In this document: in pieces, positions 53,395 to 63,064 of the stretch
Layout: every line of letters starts with the position of its first letter
How positions within the stretch are numbered: position 1 is the first letter of the stretch
DNA from: Candidatus Gastranaerophilales bacterium
GTDB taxonomy: Bacteria; Cyanobacteriota; Vampirovibrionia; Gastranaerophilales; Gastranaerophilaceae
Direction: 5' to 3'
Length of the DNA: 64,000 bases
Assembly (NCBI GenBank): GCA_944322785.1
Contig: CALUPW010000001.1
Location: 186,001-250,000, forward strand
The notes under the pieces: generated by a model
The model's database searches: none
What the model saw: only the letters and a program-made list of their open reading frames with translations
What the model was told of the DNA's origin: nothing
Made by a program: the position numbers and the translations under genes

Positions 53395-54378
53395 ATGAAT
53401 AAAAAATTAGCTTTGTTATTATCGGCGGTAATGTTTTTGGGAGTAACATCACCTTCATTTGCAGCTTCAAAACAAAAACCGCATGCCGTTATTAACCAGT
53501 CAACAATTCCTAAAACCGTTGAGGAGGAACCTCCTGTTGCGACCGGTGCGATAGAATACAACCCGAAATTATACCCCAATCCGAATTTGAACCATGCGGT
53601 AAGCAGCTACAAAAAAGCAAACTATACAGGTGCTGCTCAGGAACTTTTTTCATACCTGAAAAAGTATCCTGAGGATCCTAAAGCTCTTTATTATATGGCA
53701 ATGACACTCGCAAATCTCGGAGATTCGGATACTGCTATTCAACTTTATGAAAGAGTGATAATGCTAAATCCCGGTGAGGCATTTGTATCATCAGCAGCAA
53801 AAGGCCGGGATTGCCTTACTGGCGGGCCTTTGTGCACAGAGTCTGCAATAATGCAGCCGACAGAGCCGGATCCGCTCGATGAATTTATTAATGCTCCTTA
53901 CGGCGACGGATTTTCTCCCGAGTTGAAAGAACAGATGAAGTTTAAAGACCTTGAAAATATTCAGGAAAATATTAACAGAAAACCTGAACTTGATGAAGAA
54001 GATGTTCAGGAAATCAAGGATTTTGATGAAAAGCATTCGGGTGAAGCCCTTACAGATAACAAAATTGCAATGGCAGACGGTGAAGTTTCAAATGATGATA
54101 TTGTATCTGCATTGAATACTTTAAGAAAAGCCGGTATGACTGTTTCAATCCAGCCTTCAGCCGCAACGCAATATCAAAATCCGCAAATGGCAGAGATGAG
54201 CATGATGCTTGGCGGAAATCAGAACAGGAATAATGATTCAATGGCACAGATGCTTCCGTACATGATGCAGGCAGGAACAAAAGAAGGTGCTCAAAATCTT
54301 GATCCTCAAGTTATTCAGGCAATGATGATGAATTCAATGATGAGCAGTTTTGACTTTAATACATCAGATAATGATTAA
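53395..54378 (+). CDS. secreted TPR-repeat protein
   Basis: 327 residues from the ATG at 53395. A signal peptide (MNKKLALLLSAVMFLGVTSP) is followed by TPR helices (YKKANYTGAAQELFSYLKKY, ALYYMAMTLANLGDSDTAIQ) and a Met/Gln-rich low-complexity C-terminus. Likely a periplasmic scaffold. It is followed after one base by another TPR protein, this one cytoplasmic, so the two may act together. Confidence 0.8.
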   Translation: MNKKLALLLSAVMFLGVTSPSFAASKQKPHAVINQSTIPKTVEEEPPVATGAIEYNPKLYPNPNLNHAVSSYKKANYTGAAQELFSYLKKYPEDPKALYYMAMTLANLGDSDTAIQLYERVIMLNPGEAFVSSAAKGRDCLTGGPLCTESAIMQPTEPDPLDEFINAPYGDGFSPELKEQMKFKDLENIQENINRKPELDEEDVQEIKDFDEKHSGEALTDNKIAMADGEVSNDDIVSALNTLRKAGMTVSIQPSAATQYQNPQMAEMSMMLGGNQNRNNDSMAQMLPYMMQAGTKEGAQNLDPQVIQAMMMNSMMSSFDFNTSDND

Positions 54379-54379
54379 T

Positions 54380-54979
54380 ATGTCATACGATTATGAAAAA
54401 GCTAAAAATAAACTTTTGACATTCGCCCTGGATGACGAATGTCAAAGTTTTTTTGAAAAGAATAATTGTATTTTAGAACTTGCATATTGTAATCTTTTAA
54501 AGGGGGAGCTTGAGGGTGCGGAAAATTTGTTTAAACATCTGCTCGGCGCAGATCCGAGAGCGCACTGGGGAAGTATTTTATGCGGGATTTTACTTAACAA
54601 ACTCACCCCCTATCCGACATATTTTGAACTGAGAAATTTTTTTGAAATTGACATAAATCTTTTAATCAATTATCAAAGAGGGGAGTTTGTTGAAGAACTT
54701 ATAAGATATGCAGATGTATTTTCCTCTGTCAATTCTGAAACTTACAAATATCTGGGTCGTGTTTTCTGGGCAAATGAGATTTTCTCATACGGAAAATTTT
54801 TTTTAGAGCAGGCGAAAAATTATATGTATAATGATCCTGAACTTCATATTCTTCTTGCGAATGTTTACATACAAGAAGGCCGGATTGACAGAGCTTTAAA
54901 TTCAGTTAATACATGTCTTTGCATTTTGCCTGAATATTTTCCGGCGATTGATTTGAAAAAAAAATTAATGAATAATTGA
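54380..54979 (+). CDS. TPR-repeat protein, no signal peptide
   Basis: About 199 residues from the ATG at 54380 (MSYDYEKAKNKLLTFAL). TPR-like pairs: LAYCNLLKGELEGAENLFKHLL, YKYLGRVFWANEIFSYGKFF and LLANVYIQEGRIDRALNSVN. The first in-frame ATG at 54371 overlaps the preceding gene. Function unknown. It ends 4 bases into a longer in-frame opening of the next gene, whose real start is at 55045. Confidence 0.7.
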   Translation: MSYDYEKAKNKLLTFALDDECQSFFEKNNCILELAYCNLLKGELEGAENLFKHLLGADPRAHWGSILCGILLNKLTPYPTYFELRNFFEIDINLLINYQRGEFVEELIRYADVFSSVNSETYKYLGRVFWANEIFSYGKFFLEQAKNYMYNDPELHILLANVYIQEGRIDRALNSVNTCLCILPEYFPAIDLKKKLMNN

Positions 54980-55044
54980 TTGAAAATAAACTTTATGCTA
55001 CATTGGTAACGCTGGATTTTTACAAACCCCGAGGAGAAAGAAAA

Positions 55045-56094
55045 ATGATTATTATAATGGAGCGGACCGCAACAAAGGCAAATGTTGAAAAAGTTCTTGA
55101 TTTGCTAAAGGAAAACGGTTTTAAAGTTCGATGCAACGAAGGCGAAGTGCATACTGTAATAGATGCGTTAGGTGACAAAACAACCGTTACCCCCGGCAGG
55201 CTTGCCGCATACGAAGGTGTAAAAGAAGTTAAGGTAATAAGAGAACCTTTTAGACTTGCTTCCCGTGACAGTCATGAGGAAGATACGGTTATTGAGTTTG
55301 CAAACGGGGTTAAAATCGGCGGGAAAAATAAACCAGTAGCCATGGTGGGACCTTGTTCCGTTGAAGACGATTATGACGGACTTTTACAGGTAGCGTTTGC
55401 TGCAAAAGAATTAGGTTGTCAATTTTTGCGGGGCGGGGCTTTTAAACCCAGAACATCACCCTATGATTTTCAAGGTCATGGTGAAAAGGCGCTTAAATAT
55501 CTAAAACGTGCAAGTGAAGCAACAGGACTTTTGACTGTTTCTGAAATTATGGATGCATCAGATCTGGATATGATGTGTGAATATATTGATGTTTTGCAAA
55601 TCGGTGCACGCAACGTTCAAAATTTCAAACTTCTTCAGGCAGTTGGAAGATGCAACAAGCCGGTGATTTTAAAACGGGGACTTGCAAGTACAATCAGAGA
55701 GTTTTTGCTTGCAGCAGAACATATAATGTATCAGGGGAATCACAATGTAATCCTCTGTGAACGTGGTATCAGAAGTTTTGACAGTGCATTTACACGAAAC
55801 GTTATGGATATTGCATCTATTCCTGTTATCAAAAAATATTCTCATCTTCCGATAATTGTTGACCCGAGCCATGGAACAGGGCAGAGATATTTGATTGAGC
55901 CGATGGCAAAAGCAGGTCTGGTTGTGGGTGCTGACGGTATTATGATAGAAGTTCATCATGACCCTGAAAATGCTCTGTCTGACGGAAAACAAAGTCTTCC
56001 GATACCGATGTTTAAAGATGTAATGAAAAGAATAAATCAATTTAATGACAGGCTTCATTACGAGAAGAAATATTTGAGTGCTGATGTAAAATAA
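55045..56094 (+). CDS. aroF: DAHP synthase (3-deoxy-7-phosphoheptulonate synthase), AroF/AroA(II)-like small type
   Basis: 349 residues from the ATG at 55045 (GAGGAG 9 bases upstream). A ferredoxin-like N-terminal regulatory domain ([19 protein letters not shown]) is followed by the catalytic barrel with [51 protein letters not shown] and VDPSHGTG. It condenses PEP and erythrose 4-phosphate, the entry to aromatic amino acids and to aryl precursors the pigment cluster would need. Confidence 0.95.
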   Translation: MIIIMERTATKANVEKVLDLLKENGFKVRCNEGEVHTVIDALGDKTTVTPGRLAAYEGVKEVKVIREPFRLASRDSHEEDTVIEFANGVKIGGKNKPVAMVGPCSVEDDYDGLLQVAFAAKELGCQFLRGGAFKPRTSPYDFQGHGEKALKYLKRASEATGLLTVSEIMDASDLDMMCEYIDVLQIGARNVQNFKLLQAVGRCNKPVILKRGLASTIREFLLAAEHIMYQGNHNVILCERGIRSFDSAFTRNVMDIASIPVIKKYSHLPIIVDPSHGTGQRYLIEPMAKAGLVVGADGIMIEVHHDPENALSDGKQSLPIPMFKDVMKRINQFNDRLHYEKKYLSADVK

Positions 56095-56174
56095 TCAAGA
56101 CAACTGCAAGATCCCTTTCGCAATTTGTTATGGACGGGATTGTCAGGCGCAGAATACCGTGTTTACAGCAAAAA

Positions 56175-56206
56175 ACAACCCCGCTAATTTTATAAAGCGG
56201 GGTTGT
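56175..56206. terminator. bidirectional terminator between aroF and the pentapeptide gene
   Basis: Perfect 11-bp stem ACAACCCCGCT / AGCGGGGTTGT with a 10-base AT-rich loop; A-rich left and right flanks give T runs on the minus strand. Confidence 0.8.
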
Positions 56207-56231
56207 AAAATATTTATGAATTTAATTAACA

Positions 56232-56762
56232 TTAATAATCGCTCATTACGGAGTCTTCATCATCCTTTAAGGAGGACAAATCATCACTGTATTTTGCATC
56301 AAAATCTTCAGGCATCATTTCGCTGTCAGGCCAAACCGTATCTTCATCAAAACGGCAGGCATTTAAGTTTACGGAGGCTGATAAATCTGAATTGCTCAAA
56401 TCACTTTCTGAAAAAATACATCCTGCCATATCAGCGTCCGTAAAATTACAATAAGTCATTTCCGCATAACTGCAATCGGCACCGTTTAAGAGAGCATCTG
56501 AAAAATCACATTCCAGAACTCTTGCTCTTGTAAAATCAACTGATGTTAAGTCAGCATTGTTGAATTTTACAAAAGATAAGGCACAGTCCGCAAAAGAACT
56601 TGAATTTAAATCAACATCGCTAAAATCTATTTCCGCAAGGTTGATGCCGGAAAAATCCACCTCGCTTAAGTCTACTTCTTCCTGTTCATGTTTCCATTCA
56701 TTAAATTTTTCGGGATATTTCTGTAATAATTCGACTAATTCTTCTTTAGTATAATCAATCAT
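56232..56762 (-). CDS. pentapeptide repeat protein
   Basis: 176 residues. From about residue 30 to 130 it is an A(D/N)LxX pentapeptide ladder (VDFSGINLAEIDFSDVDLNSS, then NADLTSVDFTRA, SDALLNGADCSYAE) with Phe/Leu at every fifth position, forming a square beta-helix. The C-terminal 40 residues are acidic. Such proteins mimic DNA or act as scaffolds; this one has no recognised partner. AGGAG precedes the ATG. Confidence 0.9.
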   Translation of the reverse strand: MIDYTKEELVELLQKYPEKFNEWKHEQEEVDLSEVDFSGINLAEIDFSDVDLNSSSFADCALSFVKFNNADLTSVDFTRARVLECDFSDALLNGADCSYAEMTYCNFTDADMAGCIFSESDLSNSDLSASVNLNACRFDEDTVWPDSEMMPEDFDAKYSDDLSSLKDDEDSVMSDY

Positions 56763-56790
56763 TCTATTCTCCTTTATGTATATTTTAATG

Positions 56791-57423
56791 TTAATTTTTT
56801 ATCAAATCCATCTGTATTGCCAGTAATACTGCCTGCGTCCGGCTTGTTACATTCAGTTTCTTAAAGATACTGTTAAGGTGGCTTTTGACTGTTACCTCTC
56901 GTAAGACCAATTTTTCGGCTATGTTTTTATTATTTGCACCTTTTGCTGCCAATGTCAAGACCTCTAATTCTCTGTTTGTTAAAGTTTTTAACGGGGCATT
57001 TGATTTAAAGGAAAGTTCCTTAGAACCGTCTTTTGCCTGTTTTGTCCATTCACTGCGCCGCAAAACAGCTTCCAGTCTAGCCAGAAGGTTGGGCAGTACA
57101 AAAGGTTTTGTTATATAATCATCAGCACCGTTTTTTAGTCCCGCAACAATTTTTTGTTCATCGGAAAGTGCTGTAATCATAATTATCGGGATGTATTTTG
57201 TCTTTTCAAGTTTTCTTATAGCCTTTAAAGTCTGCCAGCCGTCGAGGTTCGGCATCATTATGTCAAGCAGAATAATATCAAAATCAGTTTTTTCGGTTGC
57301 CAGTATTTCAAGCGCCTGAATGCCGTCAATTGCAACACGCACATTATACCCGTAATATGGCAGGGCATCTTTTAAATATTTAGGGTTGTCATCGACTAAA
57401 AGTACGTTTGCCGGTGCGGACAT
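56791..57423 (-). CDS. NarL/FixJ-type response regulator
   Basis: 210 residues. The receiver has the acid pair LLVDDN, the phosphorylation Asp in IILLDIMMPNLDGW (about residue 54), the Thr/Ser switch ITALS and a Lys in ITKPF. The LuxR helix-turn-helix (LTNRELEVLTLAAKGANNKN, VTVKSHLNSIFKKLN) follows. No sensor kinase is adjacent. Tandem with a second regulator, 10 bases apart. AAGGA precedes the ATG. Confidence 0.93.
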   Translation of the reverse strand: MSAPANVLLVDDNPKYLKDALPYYGYNVRVAIDGIQALEILATEKTDFDIILLDIMMPNLDGWQTLKAIRKLEKTKYIPIIMITALSDEQKIVAGLKNGADDYITKPFVLPNLLARLEAVLRRSEWTKQAKDGSKELSFKSNAPLKTLTNRELEVLTLAAKGANNKNIAEKLVLREVTVKSHLNSIFKKLNVTSRTQAVLLAIQMDLIKN

Positions 57424-57433
57424 CTTAATTCCT

Positions 57434-58081
57434 TTACACGATATTATTTTTGAGTGCTTTTAATGCAGCCTGTAACCTGTCGTCAACTTCAAGTTTTTGA
57501 AGAATACTTGCAACGTGTGCTTTTGTTGTATTTATACTTATCACAAGAAGCTGTGCGATTTCCATGTTTGAATAACCTTCGGTCATAAGTTTTAATATCT
57601 GTTTTTCACGAGATGTGAGTTCGTAATCTTTTCCGCTTGTTTCAGAATCAAAATTGCTGGAGGATGTTGTTGCTTTTAAAACAATGTGTGCAATACTCGG
57701 GTCAAACCATGCAGCTCCGTCGGCTACTGATTGAACAACATCAACAAGTCTTTTAGGGTTAATTTCTTTTGAGCAGTATGCATTTGCGCCTGCTTTTAAG
57801 CTGTTCATAACTTCTTTTTCATCGTTATGGGATGTAAGAATGATTACTTTAACGTCTTTGTTTGAAGAACGGATTTGTTTAGTTGCGTCAATCCCGTTCA
57901 TATTGGGTAAGCCCAGATCCATAATTACAACGTCAACGGGATTGTTTTTGAAAATTTCCAGAGCTTTTTCGGCAGATTCTGCTTCGTAGATGTTTCCGAC
58001 ATAATCAACGCCTTCAAAAGTCGTTTTGAGTCCGAAGCGTGTAAGTTCATGATCTTCAACAATAAGGATATTTATTTTCAT
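57434..58081 (-). CDS. NarL/FixJ-type response regulator
   Basis: 215 residues. Receiver with LIVEDHELT, phospho-Asp in VVIMDLGLPNMNG and the switch ILTSHNDEKEV; a Lys in YCSKEINPKRLV. A LuxR helix-turn-helix (LTSREKQILKLMTEGYSNME) follows. GAGGA precedes the ATG. It overlaps the TPR gene by 4 bases (ATGA). The two adjacent regulators differ, so they probably answer different inputs. Confidence 0.93.
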   Translation of the reverse strand: MKINILIVEDHELTRFGLKTTFEGVDYVGNIYEAESAEKALEIFKNNPVDVVIMDLGLPNMNGIDATKQIRSSNKDVKVIILTSHNDEKEVMNSLKAGANAYCSKEINPKRLVDVVQSVADGAAWFDPSIAHIVLKATTSSSNFDSETSGKDYELTSREKQILKLMTEGYSNMEIAQLLVISINTTKAHVASILQKLEVDDRLQAALKALKNNIV

Positions 58082-59619
58082 ATATTTAATTCCTCTTTTG
58101 CGGGGGTGTAATCAGGATTGAGTTTTAAACTTTTTTGAAAATTTGCGTTTGCGTCCTGACTTAGTCCCTGAGCTTTTGCAATCAATCCTTGATAATAATA
58201 ATATCTAAAATCATTTTCGTCAATATATCCTGCGATTGACAAATACATCTTTGCTCGGTTTATGTTATTTTTTTCGAGTTCAACACGGGCGAGGTCAATC
58301 CATGCGTCTTTATAGCAGAGATTTATTGCGATTGATTTTTTAAGATAAGGTATTTCTCGTTCTTTTTCAAAAAGGGCCATATAATAATATGCCTGCGGAC
58401 AGTCTGAATGATTTTTCAAAATTTTTGCGATAATTTCTTTTGCTTTTTTATCTTTGTCGAGCATAAGATATGTTTGGGCAGCTTTTACAGAAGGCAGTGT
58501 GGAATTTTTATCTTTATTTTCCGCAGATTCGTAATATTTGAGTGCCGTTTTAAAGTCTTTGTTTCTGTATGCCAAATCTCCAAGAACAAGAAGTGTTATG
58601 GGATTGCTTTTATTGAGTTTGTAAGCTTTTTGTGCAATATCTTCTGCTTTTTCATACTCTTTCATATCAAAATAAACACGGGAAAGAAGCGCATAGATAT
58701 CTTTGTTGTTTTTCTTTTTTGCTGTAACTGCACCTTGAAGTGTGCGCAGGGATTTATTCAATTCTTTTTCGTAATAATAGTAGTATCCCAGATGATAATT
58801 TTTTTTGTAATCCGCTTTTTGGGTTTTATACAAAATATATTGTTCAAGTGAATTAACTTTATTTGTATATTCATCCGTAATTAACGGTTGTTCTTTGATT
58901 GATTTGACAATTTTCAATGCATTTTGCGGTTTTTTGCCTTGAGAAATTATTTCGGCTTTAAGTTTGCTGTAATTTATATTCTGTGTATTTTTTGCAATTG
59001 CCGCATCTATATATTTTAATGCATTTTCAATATTTCCAGATTTTAAAGACCCGAGTGCGGCAAGATAATTTGCATAATCCGAGCCTGCCATAAGAATTGA
59101 GTTTTTAACAAGTTCTGATGTAGCTTCACGGCTCTGGTCGTTGTAAATTATGTTTGAAAAAACTTCGCCTAAATAAATCTCGTCATTTCGTGAAAGTTTT
59201 GAGGACGGAAAATAAAATCTTTTTATTTCATCATTAAGCAAAAAACCGATATCTTTATCTTTAACTTTGTCAAGCGCAAGTTCTGCGAGGTTAAAAAATC
59301 CTATATCAGCCATTTTTGTCGCAAGCTGCAGATATGCATAGTCGCTTGGCTGAATGCTTTCAATTAAAACAGTAAAATCTGTATATGCAGCACGAACGTT
59401 GCTTTGCATAAAACGATTAAGCCCGATTGCATACTGATTGTAGATATCGTTTTTGGTCAGGGTTGCTTTTTTAGGTTCAAGAAAAGAAAACTCAAATGCC
59501 GGCGAATTTGAAACCGGGTTTGCCGGCTGAATATGTGCATAAGGATTGTCAGCCAATGCCGCAGCCGGACTAAACATACACAATATCATCAACAATAATT
59601 TATATTTTTTGCCGTTCAA
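58078..59619 (-). CDS. secreted TPR-repeat protein
   Basis: About 513 residues from a TTG at 59619 that has GAGG 7 bases upstream; the next in-frame ATG would cut into the signal peptide. A signal peptide (KYKLLLMILCMFSPAAALA) precedes about a dozen TPR helices through the rest (e.g. YDMKEYEKAEDIAQKAYKLN, IYALLSRVYFDMKEYEKAED). Likely an outer-surface or periplasmic scaffold, possibly an input for the response regulators behind it. Confidence 0.8.
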   Translation of the reverse strand: MNGKKYKLLLMILCMFSPAAALADNPYAHIQPANPVSNSPAFEFSFLEPKKATLTKNDIYNQYAIGLNRFMQSNVRAAYTDFTVLIESIQPSDYAYLQLATKMADIGFFNLAELALDKVKDKDIGFLLNDEIKRFYFPSSKLSRNDEIYLGEVFSNIIYNDQSREATSELVKNSILMAGSDYANYLAALGSLKSGNIENALKYIDAAIAKNTQNINYSKLKAEIISQGKKPQNALKIVKSIKEQPLITDEYTNKVNSLEQYILYKTQKADYKKNYHLGYYYYYEKELNKSLRTLQGAVTAKKKNNKDIYALLSRVYFDMKEYEKAEDIAQKAYKLNKSNPITLLVLGDLAYRNKDFKTALKYYESAENKDKNSTLPSVKAAQTYLMLDKDKKAKEIIAKILKNHSDCPQAYYYMALFEKEREIPYLKKSIAINLCYKDAWIDLARVELEKNNINRAKMYLSIAGYIDENDFRYYYYQGLIAKAQGLSQDANANFQKSLKLNPDYTPAKEELNI

Positions 59620-59629
59620 ACTTTTTCCT

Positions 59630-61360
59630 CTACTTCTGTATAATACCAGAATAATAGTAATTGAACAAATCGACAATACCTTTTTGTTCAGAATTTACAT
59701 TCTCGTTAATGATAAAATTATAAATATCAAGAAGATTATATTTGTTAAGAGTTTTGGCATCTTCTGATTTCAGGCGGTTGTGATTTTCCGTCAAAAATAC
59801 TTTTATAATTTTATCCACCGGTATTTTCAAAAATTCATCCACAAGACTTTTGTCAAAATGTGTGCCTGAATCTTTGATTAATATATCAATAACATTTCGT
59901 ATCGGCATTTTGTCACGGTAGTGGCGGCGTGAAGTTATTGCATCAAAGACATCCGCAACCGCTAAAATTCGTCCGCCGTAAGGAATTTCTTCGCCTTTCA
60001 GATGCCGGTAATAACCCGTACCGTCATATTTTTCATGGTGAGAGCAGGCAATTTCGGTTATTACTCTAAAATCCTTTGACATGCTGATGTTGTCCAGAAT
60101 ATTATGCGTAATTTGTACGTGTTCCTGTATATGACTGTATTCCTCAGGAGTTAATTTCCCTTCTTTTTGCAGAACGCTGTCACGGATACCGATTTTGCCG
60201 ATATCATGAAGAATTGCGGCTTTTTCAATCAATTCTTTTGTTTTATCGTCAAGATTAAGCTGATCAGCAAGAAGCATTGAATATAATTTTACTCTGCTGG
60301 AATGACCTGCCGTGATTTTGTCACGGGCATCTATTGATGAGGCTAGCGTATTTATAAAACTTTCAAACAATTCTTTTTGTTCTTTATAGAGCTGTTTCTG
60401 CTGCTCAAAAAGCTGGGCATTTTCCAGTGCAATACTTGCACTTCCTCCGATTGCAACCAGCAAATCTTCATCGTTTTTTGTAAAAGTTCCTTCTACTTTG
60501 TTAAGCACCTGAAATGCTCCGATTATTTCCTGATTGTTATTTTTTATCGGCATACAAAGAATTGTTTTTGTGTGGTAGCCGGTTTTTGAATCGACATCTT
60601 TATTAAATCGTCTGTCTGTGTAGGCATCGGCTATATTTAGAGTTTCGCCTGTTTTTACAACGTATCCGGCAAGCCCTTTATCTGCAGGAAATCTTATTTC
60701 CTGACTGTCCATGCCAAGTGCAACTTTTGACCAGAGTTCATTTTTTTCTTTATCGTAAATAAAAACCGTACATCTGTCAGCTTGCATAGCATTTTTTGTT
60801 TCTTCTGCAATAACCTTTAACAGTACGTTGATATCGGTAAGCGCTGTAATAGAGCGGCCGATTTTGACAAGTGACACAAGCGGGTCATTTTGAACAGGAA
60901 CCGTGTATGAGCTGTTTGATTTAATTTGTTCTTTATTCGATTTGATATAGGGCATAAGTTCAAATTCATCAATTTCCTGCGCATAATTTTTTGCATTTTC
61001 GTAATGAAGGAGGGCTACCTTGTCGTTTTTTTCCGAAAAACAAATGCTTCCCGATACAAATTCATTAACAAGTTTTGCGGTTGTGGAATTAGAATAATCC
61101 GCCATATAAGCTCCGTCATGCATTAAAGCAAGTGCGTTACGATAGTTGTTTTTATCAATTATGTAATCCGTAAGCCCCAGAAAACTCAGACAAACAGACA
61201 TATATGAAACTGATTTTTGATTTTTAAAAATATTTAATGCATTTGTAAAATCTTCTTTTGCCTGAATCGGGTTTTCCTGATGAAGCGATAATATGGCATG
61301 TTTAATCAGTTCAATGCCTTCATTATTTTTTCGACTTTTCTTATTTTCCAACTTTTCCAT
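59630..61360 (-). CDS. TPR-GAF-HD-GYP domain protein
   Basis: 576 residues from the ATG at 61360 (AGGTG upstream). TPR-like helices (1-140), a GAF domain (about 170-315: DRCTVFIYDKEKNELWSKVA, AGAFQVLNKVEGTF), and an HD-GYP domain with AAILHDIGKIGIRDSVLQ (about 382) and CSHHEKYDGTGYYRHLKGEE. HD-GYP enzymes degrade cyclic di-GMP. The usual G-Y-P is G-Y-Y here, while all visible metal ligands are kept, so activity is likely but the substrate loop is altered. It heads the signalling operon. Confidence 0.9.
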   Translation of the reverse strand: MEKLENKKSRKNNEGIELIKHAILSLHQENPIQAKEDFTNALNIFKNQKSVSYMSVCLSFLGLTDYIIDKNNYRNALALMHDGAYMADYSNSTTAKLVNEFVSGSICFSEKNDKVALLHYENAKNYAQEIDEFELMPYIKSNKEQIKSNSSYTVPVQNDPLVSLVKIGRSITALTDINVLLKVIAEETKNAMQADRCTVFIYDKEKNELWSKVALGMDSQEIRFPADKGLAGYVVKTGETLNIADAYTDRRFNKDVDSKTGYHTKTILCMPIKNNNQEIIGAFQVLNKVEGTFTKNDEDLLVAIGGSASIALENAQLFEQQKQLYKEQKELFESFINTLASSIDARDKITAGHSSRVKLYSMLLADQLNLDDKTKELIEKAAILHDIGKIGIRDSVLQKEGKLTPEEYSHIQEHVQITHNILDNISMSKDFRVITEIACSHHEKYDGTGYYRHLKGEEIPYGGRILAVADVFDAITSRRHYRDKMPIRNVIDILIKDSGTHFDKSLVDEFLKIPVDKIIKVFLTENHNRLKSEDAKTLNKYNLLDIYNFIINENVNSEQKGIVDLFNYYYSGIIQK

Positions 61361-61510
61361 AACCACACCTAAAAATCTATATTTTAATTATATAATATTT
61401 TGTGATAGAATTCAATTAATTAACAGGTACAAAAAGAGTATTTTGGTTGTATGAAAAAAATTATCAATTAATGTCATTGTAAGTTTAGTATAAATTAAGG
61501 AGGGAATGTG

Positions 61511-62338
61511 ATGAAAAAAATTTTGTTAACAGTATTTTCGGCGCTTGTATTTGTATTGCCTGCGCAAGCTGCATATGATACAAACGCAAGGGTTCCAGTT
61601 GTAGGCAAACAAATCGTAACCAAAAACGGATTGCCTTCAACCATAACTTTTAAAGTTGTAGATACGGCTGCGGACAATTCCAACTCTACAACTTCAAAAG
61701 TTATTGAAGTAAGCAGACAGAATTTGATATATGCAGGTAATGACAATGAAGTTGCTGCTGTTATTTCACAGGAGTTAGGTCGGGTTATGAATGCTCAGGT
61801 GTCTAAAGAAAAGTTCCGCAATCTTGCAAAAGCCGCTTTAGCCGGCACATTAAGCAGCGACAATATCCTTAATACCGCAGCAAACAGCGAATTTGCAGAT
61901 AACAAATTCTCTGAAAAAGATAACATGGATGCAGATATCACAGGTGTTGATTTAATGATTACGGCTGGCTACAATCCGCTTGCAATGGTTGTGCTTGTTA
62001 CCAAAATGCCCGGAAGTTTCTGGGAAGCATTCAGAGGCAATCCGTCAAATTCGAAACGTGCAATGAATATTTATGACTATTTGACATACAATTATCCTTC
62101 AAAAGTTAAAGCAGGTTATGCATGCAACGAATACAGATTCTTTTTAACTTATGCGGATCCGATTGTCGAAAAAAGAAATTCAAGTGAAAGAAAACTTGAA
62201 AAATTTAATAAAGAACAGGCTAAAAAGAAAGCAGAACGTACCAAACAAATTGCTCAATACAAAGCAACCGGCGGACTTACCGGATGGGATGCAACATATA
62301 TTCTTCTTGAAAACTTTGCAAATTCATCAGAAAAGTAG
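61511..62338 (+). CDS. secreted M48-peptidase-like protein with degraded zinc site
   Basis: 275 residues from the ATG at 61511 (GGAGGG upstream). A signal peptide (KKILLTVFSALVFVLPAQA) is followed by blocks that match M48 peptidases in order: NDNEVAAVISQELGRVMNAQ, then DADITGVDLMITAGYNPLAM and PSNSKRAMNIYDYL. The HExxH site has become QELGR: both zinc histidines are lost and the Glu remains. It therefore should not bind zinc in the normal way and may be a scaffold or inhibitor. The lysine-rich tail (EQAKKKAERTKQIAQ) is not conserved in peptidases. Placement in the family is by pattern. Confidence 0.65.
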   Translation: MKKILLTVFSALVFVLPAQAAYDTNARVPVVGKQIVTKNGLPSTITFKVVDTAADNSNSTTSKVIEVSRQNLIYAGNDNEVAAVISQELGRVMNAQVSKEKFRNLAKAALAGTLSSDNILNTAANSEFADNKFSEKDNMDADITGVDLMITAGYNPLAMVVLVTKMPGSFWEAFRGNPSNSKRAMNIYDYLTYNYPSKVKAGYACNEYRFFLTYADPIVEKRNSSERKLEKFNKEQAKKKAERTKQIAQYKATGGLTGWDATYILLENFANSSEK

Positions 62339-62360
62339 AAGTTTAAAAGTGTGTTTTAAA

Positions 62361-62395
62361 GGGCGCTGCGGGTTTTATCCGCAGCGCCTAATTTT
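62361..62395 (+). terminator. terminator after the M48-like gene
   Basis: GGCGCTGCGG (62362-62371) pairs perfectly with CCGCAGCGCC (62379-62388), loop of 7, followed by TAATTTTT. Confidence 0.85.
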
Positions 62396-62469
62396 TGATA
62401 ATCTTTTTATTGACAGAATTGTTAAAATATATTAAGATATAGACTGTTAAAATTTAGGAGGATTTAAGA

Positions 62470-63000
62470 ATGTCTGACACATTGCAACCAATAAACTGCC
62501 CGGCATGCAACAAGGAAATGGTAAAGGTATTTGTACCCGAAGAAGGGATAAACATTGATATTTGTCTGAACGGATGCGGCGGAATATATTTTGACAACAG
62601 AGAGTTTAAAAAGTTTGATGAAAAAGCGGAAAGCATCGATGAAATTTTAAAGGCAATTGAAGGAAAAACTTTTGCACTTGTTGACGAAAGTCTGCCGAGA
62701 ACCTGTCCTGTCTGCGGTTCAAAAATGGTAAAAAATTATTCAAGTGCAAACAAAACAATTCAGATAGAAGAATGTTACAGCTGCGGCGGCAAATTTTTGG
62801 ATAACGGAGAACTGCAAAAAATAAGAGCAGAATTTGATACAGAAGAAGAACGCTCTCAAGCTACAATGCAGGAACTTTATAACACTGTCGGCGGAAAGCT
62901 GAAAGAGCTGGACGAACAGAGAGCGGAAGCAAGAGCAAACCTTTCACCTCTAAATCGTCTTTTTAATTCTCTGATTTACGGCGGAAGCTCTCATTTGTAA
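62470..63000 (+). CDS. TFIIB-type zinc-ribbon protein
   Basis: 176 residues with two zinc ribbons. First: CPACNKEMVKVF with CLNGCGGIYFDNREFKKF (residues 9-45). Second: CPVCGSKMVKNYS with CYSCGGKFLDNGELQKI (about 78-118). The W/Y-F-D-x-x-E-L block is typical of the zf-TFIIB family. A helical acidic tail follows. Function unknown in bacteria; possibly a zinc-binding helper protein. AGGAGG is 9 bases before the ATG. Confidence 0.85.
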   Translation: MSDTLQPINCPACNKEMVKVFVPEEGINIDICLNGCGGIYFDNREFKKFDEKAESIDEILKAIEGKTFALVDESLPRTCPVCGSKMVKNYSSANKTIQIEECYSCGGKFLDNGELQKIRAEFDTEEERSQATMQELYNTVGGKLKELDEQRAEARANLSPLNRLFNSLIYGGSSHL

Positions 63001-63030
63001 AAAATTCTGTTAATAATACGGATTAATTTA

Positions 63031-63064
63031 ACAAAAGACTTTGGATTTTACCAAAGTCTTTTGT
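63031..63064. terminator. bidirectional terminator
   Basis: ACAAAAGACTTTGG (63031-63044) pairs perfectly with CCAAAGTCTTTTGT (63051-63064) with a 6-base loop, between the convergent zinc-ribbon and phosphohexomutase genes. Confidence 0.85.
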
